Source of the DNA: Caulobacter sp. Root655
GTDB taxonomy: Bacteria > Pseudomonadota > Alphaproteobacteria > Caulobacterales > Caulobacteraceae
Reading direction: 5' to 3'
DNA: 64,000 bases
Assembly: GCF_001427665.1 (NCBI RefSeq)
Contig: NZ_LMHC01000021.1
Span: 62,001 to 126,000 of the forward strand
In this document: positions 45,367-53,684 of the stretch, piece after piece
Layout of the letters: every line of letters begins with the position of its first letter
How positions within the stretch are numbered: position 1 is the stretch's first letter
Position numbers and translations under genes: made by a program
The notes under the pieces: generated by a model
The model's input: the letters and a program-made list of their open reading frames with translations, nothing else
Databases searched by the model: none
What the model was told of the DNA's origin: nothing

Positions 45367-47589
45367 CTAGGCCGTCGCTTCGAGCACGAAGCCAGCCGCC
45401 TGGAAATCGCCTCTGAGGAGCGTTTTGAGGCCGTACTCCATCCAGAAGGCGCCGCTAGCCTGGGCGGGATTGGAAGAATCGTTCGCGCCGGCGATGACCC
45501 GCAGCCCGTAGGTCGTCTTGGGATCCAGGCCGCGAAGCTGGATCAGCGGCGGCGGCTGCAGCTTGCTGGCCGAGTGGACGAAGGCGAACAGCGCCGCCTG
45601 CTTGCGATCGGGCGATACGGACAGGGTGACCGAGCGCTCGGAGCCATCGCGCGGCGAGACCAGGCGATAGAGGTCGCCGCGCTGCACCGTGGCGCGGATC
45701 GTCTTGTACTCGGCGATCAGCCGCTTGGCCGCGGCGAAGTCCTCGTCCTTCCAGTGGTTGAGATTGGCGCCGATCCCCAGGCCGCCCTGCATCGAAACCA
45801 GGAAGCGGTATTCCAGCGAGGTGGTCCGCCGGTTGGCCCAACTGGGCGAATCAGTGACCCAGGCCATCATCACCGCAGGGGTGTAGGCGTGGGTGAAGCC
45901 ATCCTGGATCGTGAGGCGGTCATAGGGATCGGTGTTGTCTGACGGCCAGACCTGGTCGGTCAGGGCCATGACACCCATGTCGACCCGACCACCGCCACCG
46001 GCGCAGGATTCGATCTCCAGCTTGGGGTGGCGTCGGCGCAGCTCGGCCAGGATCCAGTAGAGATTGCGGACCGCCGCCACATAGATCTTCTGCTCGTCGT
46101 CGGGTGATTGCTCCGACCAGCCGGGTTCGGACCAGTTGCGGTTGTGGTCCCATTTCAGGAAGGCGATGTCGTTCTGGCTGACCAGGTCGTCTAGCACCTT
46201 GAGCAGGTGATCACGCACATCCTTGCGCGCCAGGTTCAGCATCATCTGGTTGCGGCCCTCGGTGCGAGGCCGGGTCGGGAAGTTGATCACCCAGTCGGGA
46301 TGGGCGCGGTAGAGGTCGCTGTCGGCATTGACCATCTCGGGCTCGACCCACAGGCCAAACTCCATGCCCAGGCCGCGGACCTTGTCGATCAAGGGTTTGA
46401 GGCCATTGGGGAACTTGGTGCGATTGACCGTCCAGTCGCCCAAGCCGGCCTTGTCGCTGTTGCGCGCGCCGAACCAGCCGTCGTCCATCACGAACCGCTC
46501 GACGCCGATCGTCGCCGCCTTCTCCGCCAGCGCGATCTGGCCAGGTTCGGTGACCGCGAACTCGGTGGCTTCCCAGGAATTGTAGAGCACCGGCCGTAAC
46601 CGGGCCTTGGCGCCGCCCGGCAGGATGTTCTGGCGTTGGAAGCGGTGCATCAGGCGCGAGGCGCCGCCCATGCCCTGACCGGAATAACCGGCGTAGAGCA
46701 CGGGTGATTCCAAGGTCTCGCCGGGCTGTAGCCGGTAGGCGAAGTCGTAGGGATTGTAGCCGCCGACGATGCGAACCTTGCCCATCGAGTCCGCGTCGAT
46801 GGTGATCCGCCACGAGCCGCTCCAGGCCAGGGCGCCGAACCATACAGGGCCAAACTCCTCGTCAGAGGCGCCGGTGCGGTCGATCGCGAACCAGGGATTG
46901 TTCTGGTGGCCGGTCGAGCCGCGACGGCTCTCCAGGACGGTCGAGCCCGCGGTCACCGGCCGACTCTGCAGAGTCCACTCGCCCGCCCAGCGGCCTGTCA
47001 GATACTGCAGGCGGTAGTCGGTCTCGATCGGCAAGGTCAGGGCGCCGGCCGCGAATTGGTCGATCCGGACGGGCGTACGCGTGCGGTTCTCGACGACCGC
47101 CGAGCGGCCCAGAATGCCGGTCTCGCTGTCCATGACGTAGCGGAGTTCGACATAGAGTTCGCGCTCGATGTCCTTCAGGCGGACCGTGACGCCGGCGTCG
47201 GTCAGGCGGTGCGAGGCATATTTCAGCACCACGTCCCGGACGCCGTCGGGATAGGCCACTTTCAGCGCCGGTTCGACGAACATCCCACCGCCTTGAGCCG
47301 GGAATTCCTGCGGCGTGATCGACGTGGAGAGTTCGAAAGAGGAGTGGTCGGGGACGGCGGTGGCGGCAGCGAGCGCGTCGCCAGGCGCTAGCCGGCCGCC
47401 CCAGTAGAGCGCCTGTGCCTGTCCCTTCGCGTTGATACCGAAGGCATAGGTGACGTCGCCGCCATCCAGCCGGAAAACCTTGGTCTTCTCGTCATACAAC
47501 CCTGCGGCGACGGCCTGACTCGTCCACCCGATCGCGCCGCTCAGAAGACCCAGGCACGCGAGTCTTCGATCCATCATGAGTGGTGGCAT
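45367..47589 (-). CDS. Exported alpha-galactosidase, GH36
   Basis: 740 residues from ATG 47589 (GAGGAAA 6 nt upstream). Signal peptide (RRLACLGLLSGAIGWTSQAVAA), an N-terminal beta-sandwich (about 30-300), then a TIM barrel with the GH36 nucleophile Asp in FLKWDHNRNW and the acid/base Asp in WPSDNTDPYDR; MDDGWFGARNSDKAGLGDW is the conserved substrate-binding stretch. It hydrolyses terminal alpha-galactose from raffinose-type sugars or galactomannan in the periplasm. The promoter contains a palindrome overlapping the -10, probably the operator for the GntR protein encoded just upstream. Confidence 0.92.
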   Translation of the reverse strand: MPPLMMDRRLACLGLLSGAIGWTSQAVAAGLYDEKTKVFRLDGGDVTYAFGINAKGQAQALYWGGRLAPGDALAAATAVPDHSSFELSTSITPQEFPAQGGGMFVEPALKVAYPDGVRDVVLKYASHRLTDAGVTVRLKDIERELYVELRYVMDSETGILGRSAVVENRTRTPVRIDQFAAGALTLPIETDYRLQYLTGRWAGEWTLQSRPVTAGSTVLESRRGSTGHQNNPWFAIDRTGASDEEFGPVWFGALAWSGSWRITIDADSMGKVRIVGGYNPYDFAYRLQPGETLESPVLYAGYSGQGMGGASRLMHRFQRQNILPGGAKARLRPVLYNSWEATEFAVTEPGQIALAEKAATIGVERFVMDDGWFGARNSDKAGLGDWTVNRTKFPNGLKPLIDKVRGLGMEFGLWVEPEMVNADSDLYRAHPDWVINFPTRPRTEGRNQMMLNLARKDVRDHLLKVLDDLVSQNDIAFLKWDHNRNWSEPGWSEQSPDDEQKIYVAAVRNLYWILAELRRRHPKLEIESCAGGGGRVDMGVMALTDQVWPSDNTDPYDRLTIQDGFTHAYTPAVMMAWVTDSPSWANRRTTSLEYRFLVSMQGGLGIGANLNHWKDEDFAAAKRLIAEYKTIRATVQRGDLYRLVSPRDGSERSVTLSVSPDRKQAALFAFVHSASKLQPPPLIQLRGLDPKTTYGLRVIAGANDSSNPAQASGAFWMEYGLKTLLRGDFQAAGFVLEATA

Positions 47590-47609
47590 CGGCGTTTCCT
47601 CATCCTATT

Positions 47610-47646
47610 ATTTATCTGATAAATGGATTTTTCGGCGAATTGTCAA
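47610..47646 (-). promoter_or_regulatory. Promoter with embedded operator for the alpha-galactosidase gene
   Basis: Minus strand: TTGACA (47646-47641), 17 nt, TTTATC (47623-47618). The -10 lies in a perfect 15-bp palindrome, ATTTATC-A-GATAAAT (47624-47610). A repressor bound there would block the promoter. The palindrome matches 12 of 15 bases of a site at the TonB receptor promoter (48803-48817). Confidence 0.7.
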
Positions 47647-47734
47647 TTCGGGTTTGACCGAAAAGGGTCCGGTTCAGCGGGCGAGGGGGCCTGGCCTCGA
47701 CCGATCGAGGCAAGCGTCGGCGGCGTTTCCTGGC

Positions 47735-48526
47735 CTAGACCATGCCTCGGGTCTGGCTCTCTGCCTGCTCGATCGAGGCCTCGACGAGAGCCTGCCCGGC
47801 GTTCTGGCGCGCGGTCGCCTCTCTGATAAGGCTCATGACATCAGCGATCAGCGCCCGCATGGCTTGGGCCGCCCCTTCGGGATCGCGGGCTATGATGGAG
47901 TCCACGATGGCCCTGTGCCCCGGCAGGCTGGCGTTGCGGCCTCGGTACCGGTTCGTGAACTGGATCGAGGTTTGCAGGGCGGTGGCCACGACGTCGCGGA
48001 ACTGGGCGTAGAAGGGATTGCCCGAAGCTTCCAGGATCGCCACGTGAAAGGCGATATCCGAGATCAAGGGGTCGTCATGGCCCGCTTCGGCCGCTTCCAT
48101 CCGCGCGTAGCCGTCTTGTATGAGCGCCAGGCCGTCCGCATCCCCGTATTGCGCGGCCAAGGCCGCCGCGCCCGGTTCTATTGTCAGGCGCAATTCGGTG
48201 AACTGCCGCAGGAGGGCGAGCGAGAACTTGCGCTCCAGGAGCCATCTCAGGACGTCCGTATCGAACCAATTCCAGCTGGTCGGCGGGGTAATGATCGTAC
48301 CCTGGCGTGGCCGGGCGGTGAGCAGCCCCTTGGCGCCCAGCATCTTGACCGCCTCCCGCGTCACCGACCGGCTGACGCCGTGCTCCTTGGAGAGTTCGGC
48401 TTCGATCGGAAAGGGTCTTCCGTCATAGGCGCCCGTGACGATCATCCTGCCCAGGACGTCGAGCAGGCCATAGGTCAGGTTGCGACCCAAAGAGGTGCGG
48501 ACGTCCGAAGGGTCGCTGGCGCTCAT
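47735..48526 (-). CDS. GntR-family regulator, FCD subgroup, of the galactoside locus
   Basis: 263 residues. Winged helix (about 15-85; IEAELSKEHGVSRSVTREAVKMLGAKGLLTARPRQGT) and an FCD domain (about 100-245) with metal-ligand patterns DIAFHVAILEASGNPF and PGHRAIVDSI. The linker WNWFDTDVLRWLL is typical of sugar-acid regulators such as DgoR and UxuR. It is encoded between the alpha-galactosidase gene (downstream, same strand) and a divergent TonB receptor gene. Both of these have related operators overlapping their -10 elements, so it is their probable repressor, released by a galactose-derived acid. Confidence 0.88.
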   Translation of the reverse strand: MSASDPSDVRTSLGRNLTYGLLDVLGRMIVTGAYDGRPFPIEAELSKEHGVSRSVTREAVKMLGAKGLLTARPRQGTIITPPTSWNWFDTDVLRWLLERKFSLALLRQFTELRLTIEPGAAALAAQYGDADGLALIQDGYARMEAAEAGHDDPLISDIAFHVAILEASGNPFYAQFRDVVATALQTSIQFTNRYRGRNASLPGHRAIVDSIIARDPEGAAQAMRALIADVMSLIREATARQNAGQALVEASIEQAESQTRGMV

Positions 48527-48780
48527 GAATCACTGCTGTCAAATTTGCCCGTCCGTCGCAACAGATAGTTGATCGCCGTTCGGCGCCCACGCGACTCGCT
48601 AAGCGGGTCTATGCGAGAACCCGACGACCCGAGTCGGCGGCCCGGGAGCGATAGGGTCCGCCTTCGCGGCAGCGTGCGGCCGTTTTATTTCGGAATGGGA
48701 ACCGCCAGAACTTGTTCAGGAAAACGAAATTTTCCAGCAACGAGATAGCGCTAACATGTGGATTTCCTTATGGGTTCGGT
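48527..48780. other. Intergenic region between the GntR and TonB receptor genes
   Basis: About 250 bp with no gene I can support. CGGCGATCAACTATCTGTTGCG near 48570-48590 (quoted here only in part: ATCAACTATCTGTTG) may belong to the GntR promoter. A clear match to the operator palindromes is not seen in this part. Confidence 0.4.
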
Positions 48781-48817
48781 TTGACCCTCCATCATTCTTA
48801 TGATTTATCATCTTAAT
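48781..48817 (+). promoter_or_regulatory. Promoter with embedded operator for the galactoside TonB receptor
   Basis: TTGACC (48781-48786), 17 nt, TTTATC (48804-48809), the same layout as the alpha-galactosidase promoter. The -10 lies in ATGATTTATCAT (48800-48811, 5-bp arms around TT), and ATTTATCATCTTAAT (48803-48817) matches the other operator at 12 of 15 positions. Confidence 0.65.
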
Positions 48818-48889
48818 GCCGGCGAGGTCGGTAAAGAATGACGAGGCCGCCCGGCTTTAGCGCGGCGGCCCTCACACCAGGAGGGAATT

Positions 48890-51670
48890 ATGACCCAGGC
48901 AACGACAGCTGGTCGGGGCCGCGCGTTCGCGCGTCGATTGATGATCAGCGCCGGTATGGGAGCGCTTGGCCTTTGCATGATCGCCTCCACGGCGAACGCT
49001 CAGGAGGCGCCCGCCAGCGACACCCCCGCCAGCGATACCGTCGAGGAGATTCTGGTCACGGGACTGCGCGCCAGCCTGAGCCGCGCCATCGACGTCAAGC
49101 GCAACGCCGCCGTGATCGTCGATTCCATCGCTTCGGAAGATCTGGGTAAGTTTCCAGACAGCAACGTCGCGGAGTCCCTGCAACGCATCACGGGGGTTTC
49201 GATCGACCGTAGCGGCGGAGAAGGGCGCTTCGTGACGGTCCGGGGCTTTGGTCCCTCATTCAACAATGTGCTGGTCAACGGCCGCACCCTGGCCACCGAG
49301 AACGCCGGCCGTCAGTTCAGCTTCGACCTTCTGGCCGCGGAGTTGATCTCGGGCGCGGACGTCTACAAGAGCAACAACGCCACGCTGCAGGAAGGTGGCA
49401 TCGGCTCCACGATCAACGTCAAGACCGCGCGGCCTTTCGATATTCGTGGCAGCAAGGTCATCCTCAGCGCCAAGGCCAATTACGAGGATCTTTCGGAAAA
49501 GACCTCGCCCGACGCCTTCGCGCTGTTCTCCACCCGCCTGGCCGATGATCGCATCGGCGTTCTGGCCTCGTTGTCGTATCAAAAGCGCAAGGCGCTGATC
49601 AACACGGCCGCCACCAACGGCTACTATTCCACCACGGTGGGCTCGGGCGCGAGCGCCATCAACAATGCGCTCGTGCCCCAGAACTACGACCAGATTTCGG
49701 ACCAGGAGGATCGCGAACGCATTGGTGTCACCGGCACGGTCCAGTTTCGGGCGACGGACGACCTGACCCTGACGGTCGATGGCCTCTACAACAAGTTCAC
49801 CGTCGCCTCCCAGGCTAGCAGCATCGGCCACTGGTTCTCGCCGGCCGATATCAGTAACGCCGTCCTGGACGGTAACCGGACCGTGACCAGTTTCTCGCAA
49901 AACGCCAACGGCCACACCGACTACATCAGCCGCACCTTCAATCGACCGACCAAGTTGCGGTCCCTGGGCTTCAACGCCGATTGGAATCCCACCGACAAGA
50001 TCAACGTGAAGTTCGACACGTCCTACTCCAAGGCGGCGTCGAACAACGGCGGCAACGAGATCTTCGCGGTGGTCGGTTTTCCCAATGCGGTTCAGTACAG
50101 CAATACCGGCGATGGCCTGCCTAGCCTGACGGCCGCGAAAGGCTTCACCGATCCGAGCGTCGGTCGCGCGCACTTCGCGACCCGCGAGGGCTCGAACGTT
50201 TCGGAGACGGTCTATGAGACGCGGTTGGATGGCGTGTTCAAGACCGACTACGAGGTCTTCACCGCCCTGCGCATGGGCGCCATCTACACGGACCGCACCA
50301 AGGACAACGCTTCGGTGCGGACCGACAACGACGTCGGCTGCTCCTATTGCGGCTACGGCATCGCCGTGCCGGCTGGACTGCTGAAGCCCTTCAACCCGAG
50401 TTCCTTCCTCGACGGCGAAAGCGGCGACTTCCCGCGCCAATGGCTCTCGTTCAACGCCGAGGACTATTTCAAATTCCTCGAGACCCCGGCGGCCGGGAAC
50501 GCCCAGGACGTGGCGGCGGGGCGTCCGCTGGGTTCGACCGCGGCCTACATCGCCTCCAAGGGCGGCTTCGTGGGCCTGCCGCAACCCTCGGCCTATTCGG
50601 TCAAGGAGAAGATCTCGGGCGGCTATATCCAAGGTGACTTCGCGGCCGACATCGGCGGCTTGCCTTGGACCGCCACCTTGGGCGTCCGCTACGTCCATAC
50701 CGAGCTGACGTCGCGCGGCGTCCAACAGACGTTGCTGGACGTCCTGCCGATCGCGGGCGACAGCACGTCCTACACGGCGGTCTATGCCGACGCCAATGCG
50801 CCGGTTTCCAAGACCACGACCTATAACGACTTCCTGCCCAGCCTGAACGTCAAGGTCGACCTCACGCCGGAACTGGTCGGTCGTTTCGCCGCCACCAAGA
50901 CCCTGTCTCGCGCCAATCTCACCGATGTCGCGCCGCGTATCGCCTTTACCACCCTGCGACCTGGCAACCTCACGGCGTCAGGTGGCAACCCGGATCTGCG
51001 GCCGTTCAAGTCGACCAACTTCGACGCGTCGCTGGAGTGGTACTACCAGAAGGCCGGCTTCCTGACGGTCGGCACGTTCTACAAGCGCATCGACGACTTC
51101 ATCCTCAACTCGTTGGCCACCGAGAACTTCACCATCGCCAACTCCGCCGGTCTCTATCCTGGCGGCATCCTGCCGGTGCAGGTCCTGCGGCCGCGCAACT
51201 CCCAGAGCGCGGACGTCTACGGCGTGGAGATCGGCTTCCAGCACACCTTCGATTACCTGCCCGCGCCGTTCGACGGTCTGGGGATCACCGCCAACGCAAC
51301 CATCGTTGACAGCAAGGCCAATCAGACCGCGGCCGGGACGCCGTTCGTGCTGGAAGGCCTGGGTGACAGCCAGAACCTCGTGGGGTTCTACGCCAAGGGG
51401 CCGATCGAGGTGCGCGTGGCCTATAACCACCGTGACCGCTTCATCAGCACCGCATCCAACGGCACCGGCGGCGACCCCATCTACACCAAGGGGCAGGGGC
51501 AGATCGATCTGCAAGCGCGCTATGCGGTCTCCGAAAAGTTCTCGGTCTTCTTCGAGGGCTCCAATGTCGGCGACACAAAGACCCAGACCGTGGGCAAGTA
51601 CGCCAACCAGTTCCTGAGCCACGTCGATACCGGGGCGCGTTATGCGGTGGGAGTACGGGCGCAGTTCTAG
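48890..51670 (+). CDS. TonB-dependent receptor of the galactoside locus
   Basis: 926 residues from ATG 48890 (AGGAGG 8 nt upstream). Signal peptide ends near ANAQEAPAS (about residue 37). No STN domain. The TonB box is likely VEEILVTGLR, followed by the plug (SNVAESLQRITGVSIDRSGGEGRFVTVRG, given here as recognised pattern; key parts NVAESLQRITGVSI and RFVTVRGFGPSFNNVL). The barrel ends AVGVRAQF. It is the Xanthomonas/Caulobacter carbohydrate-receptor type, divergent from the GntR and alpha-galactosidase genes, with a matching operator. Likely ligand: alpha-galactosides such as raffinose or galactomannan fragments (inference). Confidence 0.9.
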   Translation: MTQATTAGRGRAFARRLMISAGMGALGLCMIASTANAQEAPASDTPASDTVEEILVTGLRASLSRAIDVKRNAAVIVDSIASEDLGKFPDSNVAESLQRITGVSIDRSGGEGRFVTVRGFGPSFNNVLVNGRTLATENAGRQFSFDLLAAELISGADVYKSNNATLQEGGIGSTINVKTARPFDIRGSKVILSAKANYEDLSEKTSPDAFALFSTRLADDRIGVLASLSYQKRKALINTAATNGYYSTTVGSGASAINNALVPQNYDQISDQEDRERIGVTGTVQFRATDDLTLTVDGLYNKFTVASQASSIGHWFSPADISNAVLDGNRTVTSFSQNANGHTDYISRTFNRPTKLRSLGFNADWNPTDKINVKFDTSYSKAASNNGGNEIFAVVGFPNAVQYSNTGDGLPSLTAAKGFTDPSVGRAHFATREGSNVSETVYETRLDGVFKTDYEVFTALRMGAIYTDRTKDNASVRTDNDVGCSYCGYGIAVPAGLLKPFNPSSFLDGESGDFPRQWLSFNAEDYFKFLETPAAGNAQDVAAGRPLGSTAAYIASKGGFVGLPQPSAYSVKEKISGGYIQGDFAADIGGLPWTATLGVRYVHTELTSRGVQQTLLDVLPIAGDSTSYTAVYADANAPVSKTTTYNDFLPSLNVKVDLTPELVGRFAATKTLSRANLTDVAPRIAFTTLRPGNLTASGGNPDLRPFKSTNFDASLEWYYQKAGFLTVGTFYKRIDDFILNSLATENFTIANSAGLYPGGILPVQVLRPRNSQSADVYGVEIGFQHTFDYLPAPFDGLGITANATIVDSKANQTAAGTPFVLEGLGDSQNLVGFYAKGPIEVRVAYNHRDRFISTASNGTGGDPIYTKGQGQIDLQARYAVSEKFSVFFEGSNVGDTKTQTVGKYANQFLSHVDTGARYAVGVRAQF

Positions 51671-51703
51671 GGTCCGTCGCCGGCGTGTGAGCTATTTTCC
51701 TCC

Positions 51704-51733
51704 TGGGGCGGACCGAAAGGTCCGCCCCATTTC
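51704..51733 (+). terminator. Intrinsic terminator of the TonB receptor gene
   Basis: TGGGGCGGACC and GGTCCGCCCCA make a perfect 11-bp stem closed by a GAAA tetraloop, followed by TTTCG, 33 nt after the stop. Confidence 0.85.
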
Positions 51734-51753
51734 GCGACCATACTCAAGCGAAC

Positions 51754-51921
51754 CTAAGTCGATGATTGAAGTATGGACCGCATGACGCGTTGAACCACAA
51801 GCCGATCGTCCACCTCGAGCGCGGCGCGCTGCACAGGTCCGGAGACGACGTCGTGCAAACAGCAACCGTCAAGCCCGTCGAGGATCTCCGGCTTCGCCGA
51901 CGCGAACCGATCCTGGTGTGA
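51754..51921 (-). pseudogene. Possible gene remnant, unrecognised
   Basis: A 55-codon stretch open from a TAG at its 5' side to TAG 51754, reading HQDRFASAKPEILDGLDGCC and continuing with LHDVVSGPVQRAALEVDDRL, ends VMRSILQSST. The amino-acid composition and hydrophobic spacing look like a real C-terminal fragment, but there is no start codon, ribosome-binding site or family I recognise. It may be the tail of a lost gene. The rest of 51922-52122 shows nothing clear apart from a weak CCGTCC/GGACGG stem near 52059-52077. Confidence 0.25.
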
Positions 51922-52122
51922 CTAGTCGGCTTGAGTGACGGACTGACAACATTCCGTCGCCTTCGCCGTCGCACGCTCGCATGAGGTTTTCGACCACCTG
52001 CTTGAGCAGCAATCAGGCAGGCGCATATGTGAACCCAATGGCTTCGATGATCTCAAGTCCGTCCATTGGAGCGGACGGTGAACGTCCGGATCCCGGCGAG
52101 GAGCCCAGGTCGGCGAACGGCG

Positions 52123-53571
52123 CTACGCAGACGCCGCCCCCACGAGAGGAGGAACGTCCAGGGCCTCGCGCAGGGCGGGCTGGCGGGAGCGGCTGACGGG
52201 CAGCGGCGCGCCCTCGCTCAGGTGCAGCCGCCAGCGGTCGCCGTCGCGCTCCAGGCGCTGCGCCTGGGCCAGGTTGGCGATCACCGACCGATGGACGCGC
52301 AGGAAGCTCGCCGGCAATTGGGTCGCCAGGCCGTCAAGGCGAGCGGCGTGCAGCAGGCTGCGGCCGCCGACCAGCCGCAGTTCGACATAGTCGTCGGCCC
52401 CCACCACGGCCAGGATCTCCGCGATCGGCACCAGTTCAACGCCTCGCGCCGAGGCCACGGTCAGGCGGTCAGGGCGGCTGGCGGCGCGGGTCAGGGCGGC
52501 CTCGCGGCCGCGGTCGTCGCGACCCAGCCGCACCACCTCGACCATCAGCAACGGCAGCACCAGGCCGGCGGCGAGCAGGAAGTAGGAGAGGTCGGCCAGC
52601 CATTCGGGGAATCCTAGGGCCAGCGCGAGAAACAGCGCCAGATAGGCCAGGGTCAGCCGCGCGCCGGGGCGCTTGTCGCGCACGCCGGCCGCGGCGGGGA
52701 GGGCGGCCAGCGCCACCCCCAGGATCAGCGCCCAGACCGTCTTCACGTCGAAGCCTGGAAGCAGGGCCGTGGCTCCGACCGCGCCCAGGGCCACGCCGAT
52801 CATCAGGCGGCTCGCCTTGGGCAGGAACCGGGTGGCGACATAGCTTACCAGCAGGACCGCGAAGGCGGCCGCCAGCAGCCAGATGGCGCTCATCCGCCAG
52901 GCGTGCAGCGGATAGGGGTAGTCGAACAGCGACCGCAGGGTCTCGACGATGGCTTGCAGGGCCGCGACCCCGGCCATGGCGGCCAGGACCAGGCTGGACC
53001 CCGTGCGGCGCATGGCGTGGATGACGCCGAAGCCGAACGCCGCCGCCAGCAGGGCGCCCGCCGCCACGAAGGTGACGGCCAGCAGCGCGGTGCGCGACGG
53101 ATAGGGATAGGGCAGGACGAGCATCGCGCTCATCGGGCGGGCGAAACGCAGGCCGCCATGGAAGGACGACAGGTGCAGCACCAGCACGTTCCCATCGGGC
53201 CGCCAGGCGGTCTCGCGGATCGGAAGGATCGCCTGGTAGCGCCCAGGGAGCTCTTCCCGCGCCGTGGCGCCGGGGTGGCCGTTGACGCCCAGGCGCTGAC
53301 CGTTGAGCCAGGCCTCCGACGCGGCGACACCCGCTACATAGAGGGCGTGCGGCCGGGTGTCGCCCAAAGCGCCATTGGGGGCGTCGATCGTGGAACGGAT
53401 CCACAGCTCCCGGCCCTGGGGATCAACGAAATCCCGGATCGGGCGGCAGTCGCTGAGCACAGGACCGTCCGGGCCGACCGCGCCGTGGCAGGCCTGCCAT
53501 GGTGTATCCTGGGCTCGGGCCAGGGTCGTAAGGCCGGTCAGGAGCAGGCCGAGAAGCAAGATTCGCCACAT
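52123..53571 (-). CDS. Membrane-bound LytTR DNA-binding regulator with extracytoplasmic sensor
   Basis: 482 residues. Signal peptide (MWRILLLGLLLTGLTTLARAQ), an extracytoplasmic domain (about 22-155) with the jelly-roll look of 7TMR-DISM sensors (ASEAWLNGQRLGVNGHPG), about seven transmembrane helices (160-365), and a C-terminal LytTR domain (about 385-475; EILAVVGADDYVELRLVGGR, then FLRVHRSVIANLAQAQRLERDG). So a sensor and DNA-binding domain sit in one membrane protein, with no kinase or receiver. It is divergent from an alpha/beta hydrolase gene, which is the obvious candidate target. Signal unknown. Confidence 0.85.
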   Translation of the reverse strand: MWRILLLGLLLTGLTTLARAQDTPWQACHGAVGPDGPVLSDCRPIRDFVDPQGRELWIRSTIDAPNGALGDTRPHALYVAGVAASEAWLNGQRLGVNGHPGATAREELPGRYQAILPIRETAWRPDGNVLVLHLSSFHGGLRFARPMSAMLVLPYPYPSRTALLAVTFVAAGALLAAAFGFGVIHAMRRTGSSLVLAAMAGVAALQAIVETLRSLFDYPYPLHAWRMSAIWLLAAAFAVLLVSYVATRFLPKASRLMIGVALGAVGATALLPGFDVKTVWALILGVALAALPAAAGVRDKRPGARLTLAYLALFLALALGFPEWLADLSYFLLAAGLVLPLLMVEVVRLGRDDRGREAALTRAASRPDRLTVASARGVELVPIAEILAVVGADDYVELRLVGGRSLLHAARLDGLATQLPASFLRVHRSVIANLAQAQRLERDGDRWRLHLSEGAPLPVSRSRQPALREALDVPPLVGAASA

Positions 53572-53684
53572 GGGGTCACCCTATAAGGCGCCGCTCGCCG
53601 AGATGCGCCGCCATTCGCCGATGACCAAGCGCCATTGACCGAAGCGGCGTGGCGGACGGCGCCGCGAACGGCTCAGCTGTCGGC

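Noticed and set aside
53622..53646. LytTR binding repeats
   Set aside because: The two TGACC repeats are 14 bp apart, whereas LytTR sites are usually spaced near 21 bp; kept only as a remark, not as a feature.
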